This document shows positions 24,104-32,979 of a DNA stretch of 64,000 nucleotides, one piece after another. The stretch lies in assembly GCF_030915505.1 (NCBI RefSeq), contig NZ_CP133265.1, forward strand, positions 1,550,001 to 1,614,000, given 5' to 3'. Every line of letters starts with the position of its first letter. Positions within the stretch are counted from its first letter, which is position 1. Source of the DNA: Neobacillus sp. OS1-2 (GTDB lineage Bacteria; Bacillota; Bacilli; Bacillales; Cytobacillaceae). Position numbers and translations under genes: made by a program. The notes beneath the pieces were generated by a model. It was not told the origin of the DNA and searched no databases. It worked only from the letters and a program-made list of their open reading frames with translations.

Positions 24104-24348
24104 GACCTTAACCCCCGTAATCCGGTAGCATTTCTCATTTCTATCATAATTCTCTCTGAGCCTGTATGGTAAACGATGGTGTCACCCTTTGATTTGAGGA
24201 GCTCCTTCGTAGCAGCTTTAGGGTCTTTAATTGTATTTATTAAGGCAACGTCTGTCACAATCTTTTTATTATCCATGAGGTAAAAATCAAGAATATTTAG
24301 TTTTACATATTGATTTGGGTATATTTGACGGACTTCTTCCCATTTCAT
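24100..24348 (-). CDS. Hypothetical partner of the retropepsin-like protein
   Basis: The ATG at 24348 follows AAGGAGGG by seven bases. The 82-residue product (KWEEVRQIYPNQYVKLNIL at the start, TIVYHTGSERIMIEMR near the end) has no family that I can name. Translational coupling by ATGA suggests it acts with the protease-like protein, perhaps as a substrate or inhibitor. Confidence 0.65.
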   Translation of the reverse strand: MKWEEVRQIYPNQYVKLNILDFYLMDNKKIVTDVALINTIKDPKAATKELLKSKGDTIVYHTGSERIMIEMRNATGLRGLRS

Positions 24349-24370
24349 TACTTTTCCCTCCTTGTTCAAT

Positions 24371-24446
24371 TCTTACTATCAATGTAACTTATTGTTCATG
24401 ATTTAGAAAGTACCATGTGATATTTGTACCGTACACTCGCTCGCTA
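24371..24446. repeat. 75-bp repeat, copy 2
   Basis: Counterpart of 23264-23340. It lies directly upstream of the retropepsin gene pair and could contain part of its promoter. Confidence 0.75.
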
Positions 24447-24549
24447 CAGTAACAGCACTATCTATTATAGTTAATAGTTACGTGGTCGACTGACCCTTTA
24501 CAAAGAACTAATTAAAATGATTAGTAGTTGCCCCCCTCCGAAATCTGAT

Positions 24550-25122
24550 TTAGTTTTTCTCTTTCACTACTACACTTTTCACACTAACACTCATACAATA
24601 TTTTTCTTTCCTCTGATCCAAGGTACCTTCATAAAAACCTAGTATGCTTTCAATATTCATAAAACAGGGTTGTACCGCTCTTGGATATTTAAACAAATAA
24701 TAACTGCTCCAAGGATAATATTCTGGCTGTCTTACCATTTTTGCCTCAATAGGATTGAGATGAATGTAACGGCTGACCTTTAGCATGCCATCCATATCTT
24801 CAATTACTTTATCATAATAGCGTTTTTCATAAACATGCCCAGTTAAACGGTATTTTGCATTGTAATAGTTTGCATACCGTTTGTTGATAAGGGACATAAG
24901 CTTTGAAAAAGGAATTTCGGGGGAACGAATCTGCAGGTGATAATGATTTGTCATTAAACAATAGGCAGCCACTTCAAAGGGAATCTTTTCATGTAGTTGG
25001 GTAAGAATGTGTAAAAGGGCTTGAAAATCCGTTGCATTTCGAAAAAGTGGATCACGCCGATTTCCTCTGCAAACAATATGGTAAAAACGGTTGGGTAGCC
25101 AAATTCTTTTCTGACGAGACAT
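24550..25122 (-). CDS. REP-associated tyrosine transposase (RAYT, IS200-like Y1 family)
   Basis: The 190-residue protein has the Y1 transposase order: RFYHIVCRGNRRDPLF, the metal-binding HUH motif in CLMTNHYHLQI, and the catalytic Tyr helix (KRYANYYNAKY), then GHVYEKRYYDKVIED and SRYIHLNPIEAKMV. RAYTs are single domesticated genes thought to mobilise short REP hairpins. Its ATG follows the comM stop directly (TAAATG), so it is translated from the comM message. No insertion-sequence ends flank it. Confidence 0.9.
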   Translation of the reverse strand: MSRQKRIWLPNRFYHIVCRGNRRDPLFRNATDFQALLHILTQLHEKIPFEVAAYCLMTNHYHLQIRSPEIPFSKLMSLINKRYANYYNAKYRLTGHVYEKRYYDKVIEDMDGMLKVSRYIHLNPIEAKMVRQPEYYPWSSYYLFKYPRAVQPCFMNIESILGFYEGTLDQRKEKYCMSVSVKSVVVKEKN

Positions 25123-26658
25123 TTACGTTTCCCTCGCTACAGCTTGTTGTTTATGTAGCCCCCATCTTCTCAATGTCATCGCCTCCCAAATGGCCGTATC
25201 CGTTATTTTGTCTTCCCCACCCAGATCTGAAATGGTTCTTGCCAGCCTGATAATTTTAATTTGCACCCGGTTACTCCAGTTTTGCTTGGCGGCAACAGAC
25301 GAAAGCATTTTTTGCTGATCCCGTGTTAATGGGCTGGTTTGAGTCATGACTTCAAATGGTATCTTTGCGTTAGAGATTTCAGATTGATAACGTCGATATT
25401 GAAGTTGTCGTGCTATTTCAACGCGAGTACGGATATCTAAGGAGGACTCTTGAATCTTTGATGGTTGGTCTAAGTTGATTGACTTTAGTGATAGTAGGAT
25501 ATCAAGCCGGTCAAAAATAGGGCCTGACAATCGATTTCGATAGGTTTGGATCTGCTTCTGTGAACAGGTGCAGTAATAATCATTGGAACCAAGAAAGCCA
25601 CACGGGCAGGGATTCATCGCACCTATGAGGATAAACGAAGAAGGGTATGTCACAGTGGAATGGGCCCTGCTAATCGTTACCTGTCCAGTTTCAAGTGGTT
25701 GTCTTAACATATCAATCGTCTTTTTAGTAAATTCCGCAATTTCATCAAGAAACAGTACACCTCGATGGGCAAGTGAAATTTCTCCCGGTCTTGGTGAAGA
25801 TCCTCCTCCAATAATCGAAACGGATGAAGCAGAATGATGCGGATTCCGGTACGGAGCATTTTGAAAGTGACTCCGCCTTTCCCCAGCAAGCTGGTAAAGA
25901 CTCATGACTTCAAGTTGTGCCTGATTCGTAAGAGTAGGTAAAATAGAGGGAAAGGTTTCTGCAAGCAAGCTTTTTCCGCAACCCGGCGGCCCGCTCATGA
26001 GCACATTATGTTCACCAGCAGCAGCAATTTCAAGCGCTCGTTTTGCTTGTTCATGACCAATAACATGTTGGAAATCTTTGTGATGTGAATTTGTAAATAG
26101 AGGTATTTGATCATTTGAGGTTAAAGTGTGGTGGAACGGCAGTAGTTGTTGTCCTTCTAAATGCTGAACGACCTCCTCGATATGCTGGACAACAACGCAC
26201 TCCAAGCCTTGCAGCATATGTATAGGGATGGTGGGATCATACGGGAGATAAGCTTTCTTAATACCAAGTCCTTTAGCAGCAATCAGGGCCGGCAGCATTC
26301 CCTCTGCTTTCACAACCGTTCCATCCAGCGAAAGTGCTCCAATAAACGCAGCATCCGTTGGAATTTCACCTTTAATCATATGAAGCTCCTTCAAAGCGGC
26401 AATGGCAATCGCTAAATCAAATAGCGGCCCATTTTTCTTTTGCTCTGATGGCGACAGATTAACCACCACTTTCTGGTCCGTCACATCCACATCAAAATGA
26501 CCAAGTGCCGCCACCACTCGTTCCCTCGACTCTTTAACTGAGGCATCCGGCAAGCCCACAATCACCATCGATTCAGTACCCGTTTTGATCTTTACCTCGA
26601 CCTGCACCCGATAACCTTCAAGACCTTTTAAACCAACACTCGTAACTTTAATTGTCAT
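25123..26658 (-). CDS. comM: ComM/YifB family Mg-chelatase-like AAA+ ATPase
   Basis: The 511-residue protein has the N-terminal ChlI domain (1-165, with VGLPDASVKESRERVVAAL), an AAA+ core with Walker A GPPGCGKS (near 220) and Walker B FLDEIAEF, a CPCG...C zinc-binding loop (MNPCPCGFLG) and the C-terminal domain. Characterised ComM is a hexameric helicase that promotes branch migration during natural transformation. The gene is intact. It is followed directly by the RAYT gene. Its first 28 codons and upstream region are duplicated at 27377. Confidence 0.92.
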   Translation of the reverse strand: MTIKVTSVGLKGLEGYRVQVEVKIKTGTESMVIVGLPDASVKESRERVVAALGHFDVDVTDQKVVVNLSPSEQKKNGPLFDLAIAIAALKELHMIKGEIPTDAAFIGALSLDGTVVKAEGMLPALIAAKGLGIKKAYLPYDPTIPIHMLQGLECVVVQHIEEVVQHLEGQQLLPFHHTLTSNDQIPLFTNSHHKDFQHVIGHEQAKRALEIAAAGEHNVLMSGPPGCGKSLLAETFPSILPTLTNQAQLEVMSLYQLAGERRSHFQNAPYRNPHHSASSVSIIGGGSSPRPGEISLAHRGVLFLDEIAEFTKKTIDMLRQPLETGQVTISRAHSTVTYPSSFILIGAMNPCPCGFLGSNDYYCTCSQKQIQTYRNRLSGPIFDRLDILLSLKSINLDQPSKIQESSLDIRTRVEIARQLQYRRYQSEISNAKIPFEVMTQTSPLTRDQQKMLSSVAAKQNWSNRVQIKIIRLARTISDLGGEDKITDTAIWEAMTLRRWGLHKQQAVARET

Positions 26659-27108
26659 AAAAAAGCCTCCCTGTCATGATGGTTCAAAACAAACACAAAT
26701 AGAAAATGGAAATTTAGCAGTTATAAAGAGAAGAATTAGAGATAGAGATAAATCAATAAGGAATAAATGTGGATGAATTAAATGATGGTAAATTCGGAGT
26801 CTGGAATCAAAATGGTAAAATGATGGTACTCAATCTAATATTCTACAAAAAGACCAAGAATCCTCCAAAGTTATATGGATATTCACAAAAAATTCACTAT
26901 CTTCACCTCAAAGTCAATATTAATTTTGACATATCTTGAGTGTAGAAAGGCGTCGGGAATACAATAAAACATTACACACTTTTAAAAGTGAATATTTTTT
27001 TGTATAATGGATATATAATAAACAAGAAAAGTGCGCTAACACTTCTCCCTGCAACCTCTACCGTCAGGGTGGTGGTTGTCAATGTTGGTTATTTGTGCGA
27101 ACCACCCT
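26575..27108. repeat. Tandem duplication, unit 1
   Basis: About 534 bp, from within comM codon 28 through its upstream region into element C, recur at 27377-27910, an offset of 802 bp. Only a few base differences were seen (for example ATGATGGTTC against ATGATTGTTC). Confidence 0.85.
26659..27035. other. Upstream region of comM, no gene
   Basis: AT-rich sequence of 377 bp ending in element C. A GGGAGGC ribosome site of comM lies at its left edge. I see no other gene. Confidence 0.5.
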
Positions 27109-27374
27109 TCACTACGGCGCGGGGTGGTTTTCTTGTTTTCTAGAACAGCTTTCCGAATGAAATAAGCACTCAATTCACGCATAACTCCTTTCAAAACTTC
27201 TCGTAGAATTTCAAGAAATGGTTCCATGATTATCACCTCCTTTCCCAAAAAGGAAAGAAGATCAACAACCGGCCACCCTCACAATATTTAGTTGCAACTC
27301 TATTCTAGCATTTCCTACAACTATAAAAACCTATCAATCTTCGACAAATATCGGGGCGTGACAGGCACCGGAAT
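26950..27374 (-). repeat. Small-peptide element, copy C
   Basis: Left edge GGCGTCGGGAAT, right edge GTGACAGGCACCGGAATT. The terminator arm reads GAAAAGTG instead of GAGAAGTG, one mismatch. Plus-strand TTTAAA-N16-TATAAT ends at 27008. Confidence 0.8.
27036..27227 (-). pseudogene. Small peptide gene, copy C (frameshifted tail)
   Basis: The first 40 codons match copy B (MEPFLEILREVLKGVMRELS and on). A loss of about ten bases after TTPRRS relative to other copies changes the frame, giving a longer unrelated tail through the 3' hairpin region. The ribosome site and hairpin are intact. Confidence 0.6.
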
Positions 27375-27376
27375 TT

Positions 27377-27460
27377 AGTACCCGTTTTGATCTTTACCTC
27401 GACCTGCACCCGATAACCTTCAAGACCTTTTAAACCAACACTCGTAACTTTAATTGTCAT
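27377..27460 (-). pseudogene. Duplicated 5' end of comM (28 codons)
   Basis: From the ATG at 27460 the frame reads TIKVTSVGLKGLEGYRVQVE as in comM and then runs into element C. It is part of tandem unit 2 and cannot give a functional protein. Confidence 0.85.
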
Positions 27461-27890
27461 AAAAAAGCCTCCCTGTCATGATTGTTCAAAACAAACACAA
27501 ATAGAAAATGGAAATTTAGCAGTTATAAAGAGAAGAATTAGAGATAGAGATAAATCAATAAGGAATAAATGTGGATGAATTAAATGATGGTAAATTCGGA
27601 GTCTGGAATCAAAATGGTAAAATGATGGTACTCAATCTAATATTCTACAAAAAGACCAAAAATCCTCCAAAGTTATATGGATATTCACAAAAAATTCACT
27701 ATCTTCACCTCAAAGTCAATATTAATTTTGACATATCTTGAGTGTTGAAAGGCGTCGGGAATACAATAAAACATTACACACTTTTAAAAGTGAATATTTT
27801 TTTGTATAATGGATATATAATAAACAAGAAAAGTGCGCTAACACTTCTCCCTGCAACCTCTACCGTCAGGGTGGTGGTTGTCAATGTTGG
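27461..27890. other. Duplicated comM upstream region, no gene
   Basis: Same content as 26659-27088. No separate gene is visible. Confidence 0.5.
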
Positions 27891-28186
27891 TTATTTGTGC
27901 GAACCACCCTTTGGCTTTCGACGGCGTTGGGTGGTTTTCCTGTCTTCTAGAACGTTTTTCCGAAAGAAATATGCGCTTAATTCGCGCAACATCCCTTTCA
28001 GAATTTCTCGTAAGATTTCAAGAAAAGTTTCCAAAGTTATCACCTCCTTCCTTTTTTCAAGAAAGGAAGAAATCGACAACCCGGACACCCTAACAATATT
28101 CAGTTGCAGTTTCATTCTATCATTAACTAATCATCAATAAACCTATCAATCTTCGACAAATATCGGAGCGTGACAGGCACCGGAAT
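27751..28186 (-). repeat. Small-peptide element, copy D
   Basis: A mosaic: the 3' part is identical to copy C, the 5' part diverges. The ribosome-site hairpin uses other bases (CTTCCTTT with AAAGGAAG) but still pairs fully. The TATAGT -10 of other copies is missing. Confidence 0.8.
27891..28034 (-). CDS. Small amphipathic/basic peptide, copy D
   Basis: A TTG start at 28034 after AAGGAGGTGATAAC gives 47 residues (ETFLEILREILKGMLRELSA, tail TTQRRRKPKGGSHK). Compared with copy B the changes are mostly conservative (Val/Ile, Ile/Phe, Lys/Arg), which suggests selection on the protein. Confidence 0.6.
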   Translation of the reverse strand: METFLEILREILKGMLRELSAYFFRKNVLEDRKTTQRRRKPKGGSHK

Positions 28187-28606
28187 TAAGGATTTACGGG
28201 GTTTTCCCTTTTAAAAAGGAATATTTTTGTATATAATATATATATAATAAAAAAGAGAAGTGCTACTAACACTTCTCCCTGCAACTGCTACCGTCAGGGT
28301 GGTGGTTGTCTATGGTTTATTTTTTGCGAGAACCACCCTTTTGCTTACGACGGCGTTGGGTGGTTTTCTTGTTTTCTAGTACGTTTTTCCGAAAGAAGTA
28401 TGCGCATATTTCACGCAAAATCCCCTTCAGAACTTCTCTTAGAATTTCAAGAAATGTTTCCATGATTATCACCTTCTTTCCAAATTGGAAAGAAGCGTAA
28501 CAACCAACCACCCCAACAATATTCAGTTGCAACTCCATTCTATCATTTCCTACAACTATAAAAACCTATCAATCTTCGACAAATTTCGGGGCGTGACAGG
28601 CACTGG
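28187..28606 (-). repeat. Small-peptide element, copy E
   Basis: Complete, with terminator GAGAAGTG/CACTTCTC and right edge GTGACAGGCACTGGGA. The ribosome-site hairpin is perfect: CTTCTTTCC with GGAAAGAAG. Confidence 0.8.
28317..28463 (-). CDS. Small amphipathic/basic peptide, copy E
   Basis: ATG at 28463 after GAAGGTGATAATC. The 48 residues run METFLEILREVLKGILREIC and end in a tail TTQRRRKQKGGSRKK. A cysteine replaces the serine of other copies near residue 20. Confidence 0.65.
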   Translation of the reverse strand: METFLEILREVLKGILREICAYFFRKNVLENKKTTQRRRKQKGGSRKK

Positions 28607-29068
28607 GATGCTGCTCTTGAGTACATTTGTTCACCTGCGCGCAGCAGCAAATTTCATGCTTTTTCTTTTAAATCGTGATCTTTTTGTATATAATGGATAT
28701 ATATATAAATGAGAAGTGCTGCTAACACTTCTCATTGCAACCTCTACCGTCAGGGTGGTGGTTGTTGAGGTTAATTTTATTTGCGTAAACCACCCTTTTG
28801 CTTCCTACGGCGCGGGGTGGTTTTCTTGTTTTCTAGAACAGCTTTCCGAATGAAATAAGCGCTCAATTCACGCATAACTCCTTTCAAAACTTCTCGTAGA
28901 ATTTCAAGAAATGGTTCCATGATTATCACCTCCTTTCCCAAAAAGGAAAGAAGATCAACAACCGGCCACCCTCACAATATTTAGTTGCAACTCTATTCTA
29001 GCATTTCCTACAACTATAAAAACCTATCAATCTTCGACAAATATCGGGGCGTGACAGGCACCGGAATT
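28607..29068 (-). repeat. Small-peptide element, copy F
   Basis: Complete. Its right edge GTGACAGGCACCGGAATT is cut directly by the IS21-type remnant that starts near 29069. Confidence 0.8.
28777..28920 (-). CDS. Small amphipathic/basic peptide, copy F
   Basis: ATG at 28920 after AAAGGAGGTGATAATC. The 47-residue product starts MEPFLEILREVLKGVMRELS and ends KTTPRRRKQKGGLRK. It is complete, unlike copy G, which has nearly the same sequence. Confidence 0.65.
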   Translation of the reverse strand: MEPFLEILREVLKGVMRELSAYFIRKAVLENKKTTPRRRKQKGGLRK

Positions 29069-29069
29069 T

Positions 29070-29801
29070 CCGGGGCTGCACGTAATCGATCTAGATGATT
29101 TAAATAAAGAGCTATGGACCAAGGCTGAAAAAGACCGCAAAAGGAAGCATTATCAAAAGGAGTGGACGATTTCAGAGTTATTTGAGGAAGATCGGGAAGC
29201 CTTCCTCCTATTGCCAGCTAAAGAATATGAATGTGTAAGGTACGAGACCCTGAAAGCCGATAAATACGGTTATATCAAGCTAGATCTTAACCTGTATTCG
29301 ACTTCACCAAGATATGCGCAAGGCAAGGTCCTAGTAAGAATTTCATATAACAAAGTTGAAATTTTGAACGATGATCACCACCTCGTTGTCAGCCATTCCC
29401 GATTGTATGGCCAATACAGAAAGTCCATGAAATGGCAGCCATATCTAAATTTGATGGCCAAACGTCCTACGGCACTTAAATATACAAGTTTCTATGATCA
29501 GCTCCCGGAAGAATGGAAAAGTTATTTTGGTGCTTGTACAGTGCCTGAAAAACCAGAAGCTCTGAAACTATTATCTATAATTCTGAAAGACCACGATTTC
29601 AGTGTCATTACGAAAGCACTGGTCATTGCATCGGAACATGGGCATCCCTCCGTGGATGCCATAAAACAAGTATTCTATCAACTTATTAACGGACGTGGAA
29701 TCCGTAGTGATATTAAGCCGAACATATCGCTACCCAAACTACCGGAAGCGACGCGAGGCCTCGGACATTATGACCAGCTCCATAAAGGAGTGGACGCATA
29801 A
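29070..29801 (+). pseudogene. IS21-family transposase IstA, C-terminal fragment
   Basis: The frame is open from the junction with element F (about 243 codons) and reads ...KELWTKAEKDRKRKHYQKEW, later ADKYGYIKLDLNLYSTSPRY and RESMKWQPYL-like KSMKWQPYLNLMAKRPTALK, the C-terminal half of IstA. The catalytic DDE core is missing. It ends in TAATG overlapping istB. Confidence 0.85.
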
Positions 29802-30520
29802 TGAATGAGCAAATTAAAACCTATGCAAAGCGATTGAAGCTGAGCTGGATCAAAGAACATTTTCATGAAGTCGAATGCTCAAATAATCAAGAGTTTTTAT
29901 TTAAGCTCTTTGAAGCAGAAATCCAGCAGCGTGAAGAACGCAAGGTTAACCTCCTATTAAACCAAGCTACGCTTCCAAAAGTGAATGGAAAACCGTTTGA
30001 TTGGAGCGAAGTTCAGATTCCGGGAGGAATGACAAAGGACTATCTATTGAATGGGGAGTTCATAGAAAAGCAGGAGAATAACATTTTCTATGGAGGGGTA
30101 GGTGCAGGTAAGACTTACCTCGCCACGTTGATTGGTTTGAATGCCATATATAAGTTTGGCAAGTCCGTAAAGTTCTATACAGTTGCAGGATTGGTAAATA
30201 GGTTACTTGAAGCAAATGAAAAAGGCACTTTACCGAAATTGTTTAAACAAATAGAAAAGCTGGATTTATTGATCCTAGATGAACTAGGTTACATCCCCTT
30301 GCATAAACAGGGTGGAGAGCTATTATTCCAAGTCATTTCAATGTGCTATGAGGCCAAAAGCATCATTATTACAACCAACCTGCAGTTCGGTCAATGGAAC
30401 CACGTTTTTGGTGATCCAATCTTAACAGAGGCAGTCATTGACCGTCTAATTCACCACTCCCACCTAGTGGTTTTCAACGGAGATAGTCATCGTTATAAAG
30501 AGTCATTATTACAAACATAG
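29801..30520 (+). CDS. istB: IS21-family helper ATPase IstB
   Basis: Complete 239-residue IstB: Walker A GGVGAGKTYLA (near 98-108), Walker B LLILDELGYIPL and sensor motif IIITTNLQFGQW. IstB loads the IstA transposase on DNA. Since its IstA partner is truncated, the element should be immobile unless helped by another copy. Confidence 0.92.
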   Translation: MNEQIKTYAKRLKLSWIKEHFHEVECSNNQEFLFKLFEAEIQQREERKVNLLLNQATLPKVNGKPFDWSEVQIPGGMTKDYLLNGEFIEKQENNIFYGGVGAGKTYLATLIGLNAIYKFGKSVKFYTVAGLVNRLLEANEKGTLPKLFKQIEKLDLLILDELGYIPLHKQGGELLFQVISMCYEAKSIIITTNLQFGQWNHVFGDPILTEAVIDRLIHHSHLVVFNGDSHRYKESLLQT

Positions 30521-30570
30521 CAATAATGTTGGCAAGTGGTTACATTTTTAGTTGCCGATTAAAGCATTTT

Positions 30571-31137
30571 TTACTTGCCAAATACATCGTGACACCGAAT
30601 GGTATCCCTTGTGGTGAATGGCCTGTCCAGCCATTCCACATATTTATATCGAGAATGAGAGAGTACGAAGGTAATAAAATATAATTTAACAGGTTTTTTT
30701 TCTTGATTCTTAACTGTTATTTCTCCCCAATCCACTTGAATCTGTTGCCCCATTGGTATTTCTTCAACAGCCTCATGATCCCGAATACGAATAACCTTTG
30801 GAATATGGTAAATATCCCTTAGCTCACTAACATATCCTCGAACAGTACTACTACCAATTTCTATTGAAGGAAATTTCTCTTTTAACCAATCCTCCACTTG
30901 AGCTGAAGAAAGATCTGGATTTTCCTTGAGCCAGCTTAAAATAAGATGCTGGTGTGTATCTAATTTCTTCCTCCTACTTCCTGTTGATGACACCCACTCT
31001 GATGCTTCATTGAAACTCATATTCAAGTACTTATAAACTGTATTTCTAGAAATCTCTAATTTTTTTGCAATGGCTGCTATTTTAAAACCCTGTTTTTTTA
31101 GTTGATGTATCTCTACGTACAAAAGTAACTTTTCCAC
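30571..31137 (-). pseudogene. IS21-family transposase, N-terminal fragment
   Basis: 188 residues hold the HTH (GFKIAAIAKKLEISRNTVYK) and the beginning of the DDE domain (GQQIQVDWGEI, FVLSHSRYKYVEWLDRPFTT), then stop shortly after RCHD. Orientation is opposite to the other fragment and the sequence type differs, so it is likely a second IS21-type element rather than the missing half. Confidence 0.8.
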
Positions 31138-31260
31138 CTTTCAAACCCCCCAGCTAACAATGATGATATAAAATCATGATAGCGTAACTGTTGGCCAATT
31201 TGGTAAAAAAGTGTTCAAATCTATCTGGCAGAAACTGTTGACTTTAGTTTAGCAGTTACA

Positions 31261-31609
31261 CCCCTATACATCATATACAACAGAGTTTAAAATAGACGTA
31301 CTGAACTATATAAAAGAGACAGGGACGTCTATCAGAGAAACGGCAGCTATATTTAACATTGCAACACATAGTACCATTTCAAAATGGAAAAGTAGTTTCG
31401 AATTACATGGAATAGACGCCCTAAAACCAACACAAAAGGGGCGTTCACCTATGAAAAAAGAAACTAATAAATCTCAACCCATGGATGGATCTGAAGAAGC
31501 ATTACGTGGTGAAATTGAGCGTTTACGCATGGAGAATGCCTATTTAAAAAAGTTGAAAGCCTTAATTCAGGAAAAGGAAAGATTACAGAACAAGACAAAG
31601 CGCAAGTAA
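31261..31609 (+). pseudogene. IS3-family (IS150-like) OrfA, 5' truncated
   Basis: The open frame reads YTTEFKIDVLNYIKETGTSI, an HTH, then LRGEIERLRMENAYLKKLKA with the leucine-zipper-like end of OrfA. The first codons are lost at the IS21 junction. Confidence 0.75.
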
Positions 31610-31769
31610 TCTATGAATTAAGGCATGAATTTAAAGTAATTAATCTTGTGAAGGTCGCTGGTATTGGGCGCAGCACGTATTATTATTGGGTAAAACAAAT
31701 GAATCGTCCAGATAAATATAAGGAAGTAAAAGAGTTGATTCAGGAGATTTTTGACGAACATCAAGGGCG
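31574..31769 (+). pseudogene. IS3-family OrfB, 5' part
   Basis: In the frame after OrfA it reads ITEQDKAQVIYELRHEFKVI and RSTYYYWVKQM, ending at DEHQGR where the second element is inserted. It continues at 33558. Confidence 0.8.
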
Positions 31770-31929
31770 GTGTTTGTCAAGATAGTTGTCGCATTTTCCT
31801 TGTTTACTAGTGTATTAAATTTAAAGAAACTACCGCGCTTCGCTTGCTGGCCATCTCCAAATAGAACAGAATTTTATTCTGTTCTATTTGGAGATGGGTA
31901 AAGGGGATTCAAGCATATCTGAAGATAAT

Positions 31930-32979
31930 CTATTTGGATGCATTTTCTAATGATTCTTTCATTGGATTTAATGCTACTGATTCATGTGGACTCCAGTCCC
32001 TTGTAGACCTTGTCCAACGTTCAGGCCGTTTTTGTTTCGCTTGCTCATAGACTTCTTTTCTCTTATTGAGAACTTCTACATAGGCTCCAGTATGACACTG
32101 TTCAGGCGTCACAAAATTTATGCCACTGTGCAAATGTACGCAGTTATACCAATGTACAAATTTCAGTGCCCATTCTCGTGCTGCATCGAGTGTTCCAAAA
32201 CCTTTGAATGGGAATTCTGGTCTGTATTTTAGTGTCCGAAACATAGCTTCAGAATAGGGATTATCATTGCTTACTCTTGGTCTAGAATAAGAGCTTTGAA
32301 TCCCCAACTTTTCAAGTAAGACCTGAAAAGTCGTCGCTTTCATCGGACTACCATTATCGGAATGGAGGACCAACGGTCTTCCTTGAATCTTCTCGCTTAC
32401 AACCGTCTTCTTCATTAATTCTTCTGCGTATTTTGCCTCTTCCGTTTCCCAAATCTCCCAGCCAACTATCTTTCTACTAAATAAATCAAGAATTAAATAG
32501 AGACGGTAAAATATGCCTTTCACTGGTCCTTTTAACCATGTAATATCCCATGTCCAAACTTGGTTTGGAGCTATTGCTAAATGACTTTCTGGTAACCTCC
32601 GTTCGGGTCTCTTGCTTCTTCCCCGATGGTTTTGCATATTTTGTTCACGAAGCACTCGGTAAAAACTAGATTCGGAGGCAATATAAATACTTTGATCCGC
32701 CAATTTTGGCACAATTTGTGTTGGCGGTAAATCAGCGAATTCCTCTTTTTTAACAACCTCTAGTATTCTTATTTTTTCCTCTTGTGTTAGTTTATTTTTG
32801 GGTTCTGGGCGTAGCGCAATAGGGCGTTGATCTTCCTTAACTCCACCTTCTGAAACCCAGCGTTCATACGACCGTACACTAATGTTTAGTTCTTTACAAG
32901 CAAGGGCTAATCGCGCACCATTCTGGTTAGCTTCTTGAATGAGTTCTACTGCTAGTGCGCGATCTGACGGGCTGATCAT
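31930..32979 (-). CDS. IS3-family transposase OrfB (DDE)
   Basis: 349 residues with the rve core: first Asp in VWTWDITWLKG, second in LHSDNGSPM, then SNDNPYSEAMFRTLK with the Glu, and the HSGINFVTPEQCH C-terminus. It overlaps OrfA by four bases, which fits the frameshift-fusion arrangement of IS3 elements. Confidence 0.9.
   Translation of the reverse strand: MISPSDRALAVELIQEANQNGARLALACKELNISVRSYERWVSEGGVKEDQRPIALRPEPKNKLTQEEKIRILEVVKKEEFADLPPTQIVPKLADQSIYIASESSFYRVLREQNMQNHRGRSKRPERRLPESHLAIAPNQVWTWDITWLKGPVKGIFYRLYLILDLFSRKIVGWEIWETEEAKYAEELMKKTVVSEKIQGRPLVLHSDNGSPMKATTFQVLLEKLGIQSSYSRPRVSNDNPYSEAMFRTLKYRPEFPFKGFGTLDAAREWALKFVHWYNCVHLHSGINFVTPEQCHTGAYVEVLNKRKEVYEQAKQKRPERWTRSTRDWSPHESVALNPMKESLENASK

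Larger units (their letters stand above)
27377..27910. repeat. Tandem duplication, unit 2
   Basis: Copy of 26575-27108. Similarity to unit 1 drops sharply at 27911, in the middle of element D, whose 5' half is of a different sequence type. Confidence 0.85.
31138..31929. other. Region of 792 bp with IS ends and IS3 remnants
   Basis: Contains the presumed IS21-type end up to 31260 (on the minus strand it begins TGTAACTGCTAAAC), the broken IS3 genes, and the left end of the nested element. No host gene is present. Confidence 0.6.

Noticed and set aside
27010..29060. CRISPR array suggested by repeated blocks in a row
   Set aside because: The units are over 300 bp, contain a conserved gene and terminator, and lack short spacers.
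30571..31137. Reading the inverted IS21 fragment as the missing N-terminal half of the IstA fragment at 29070
   Set aside because: The two fragments appear to belong to different IS21 subtypes, so a simple inversion of one element is not supported.
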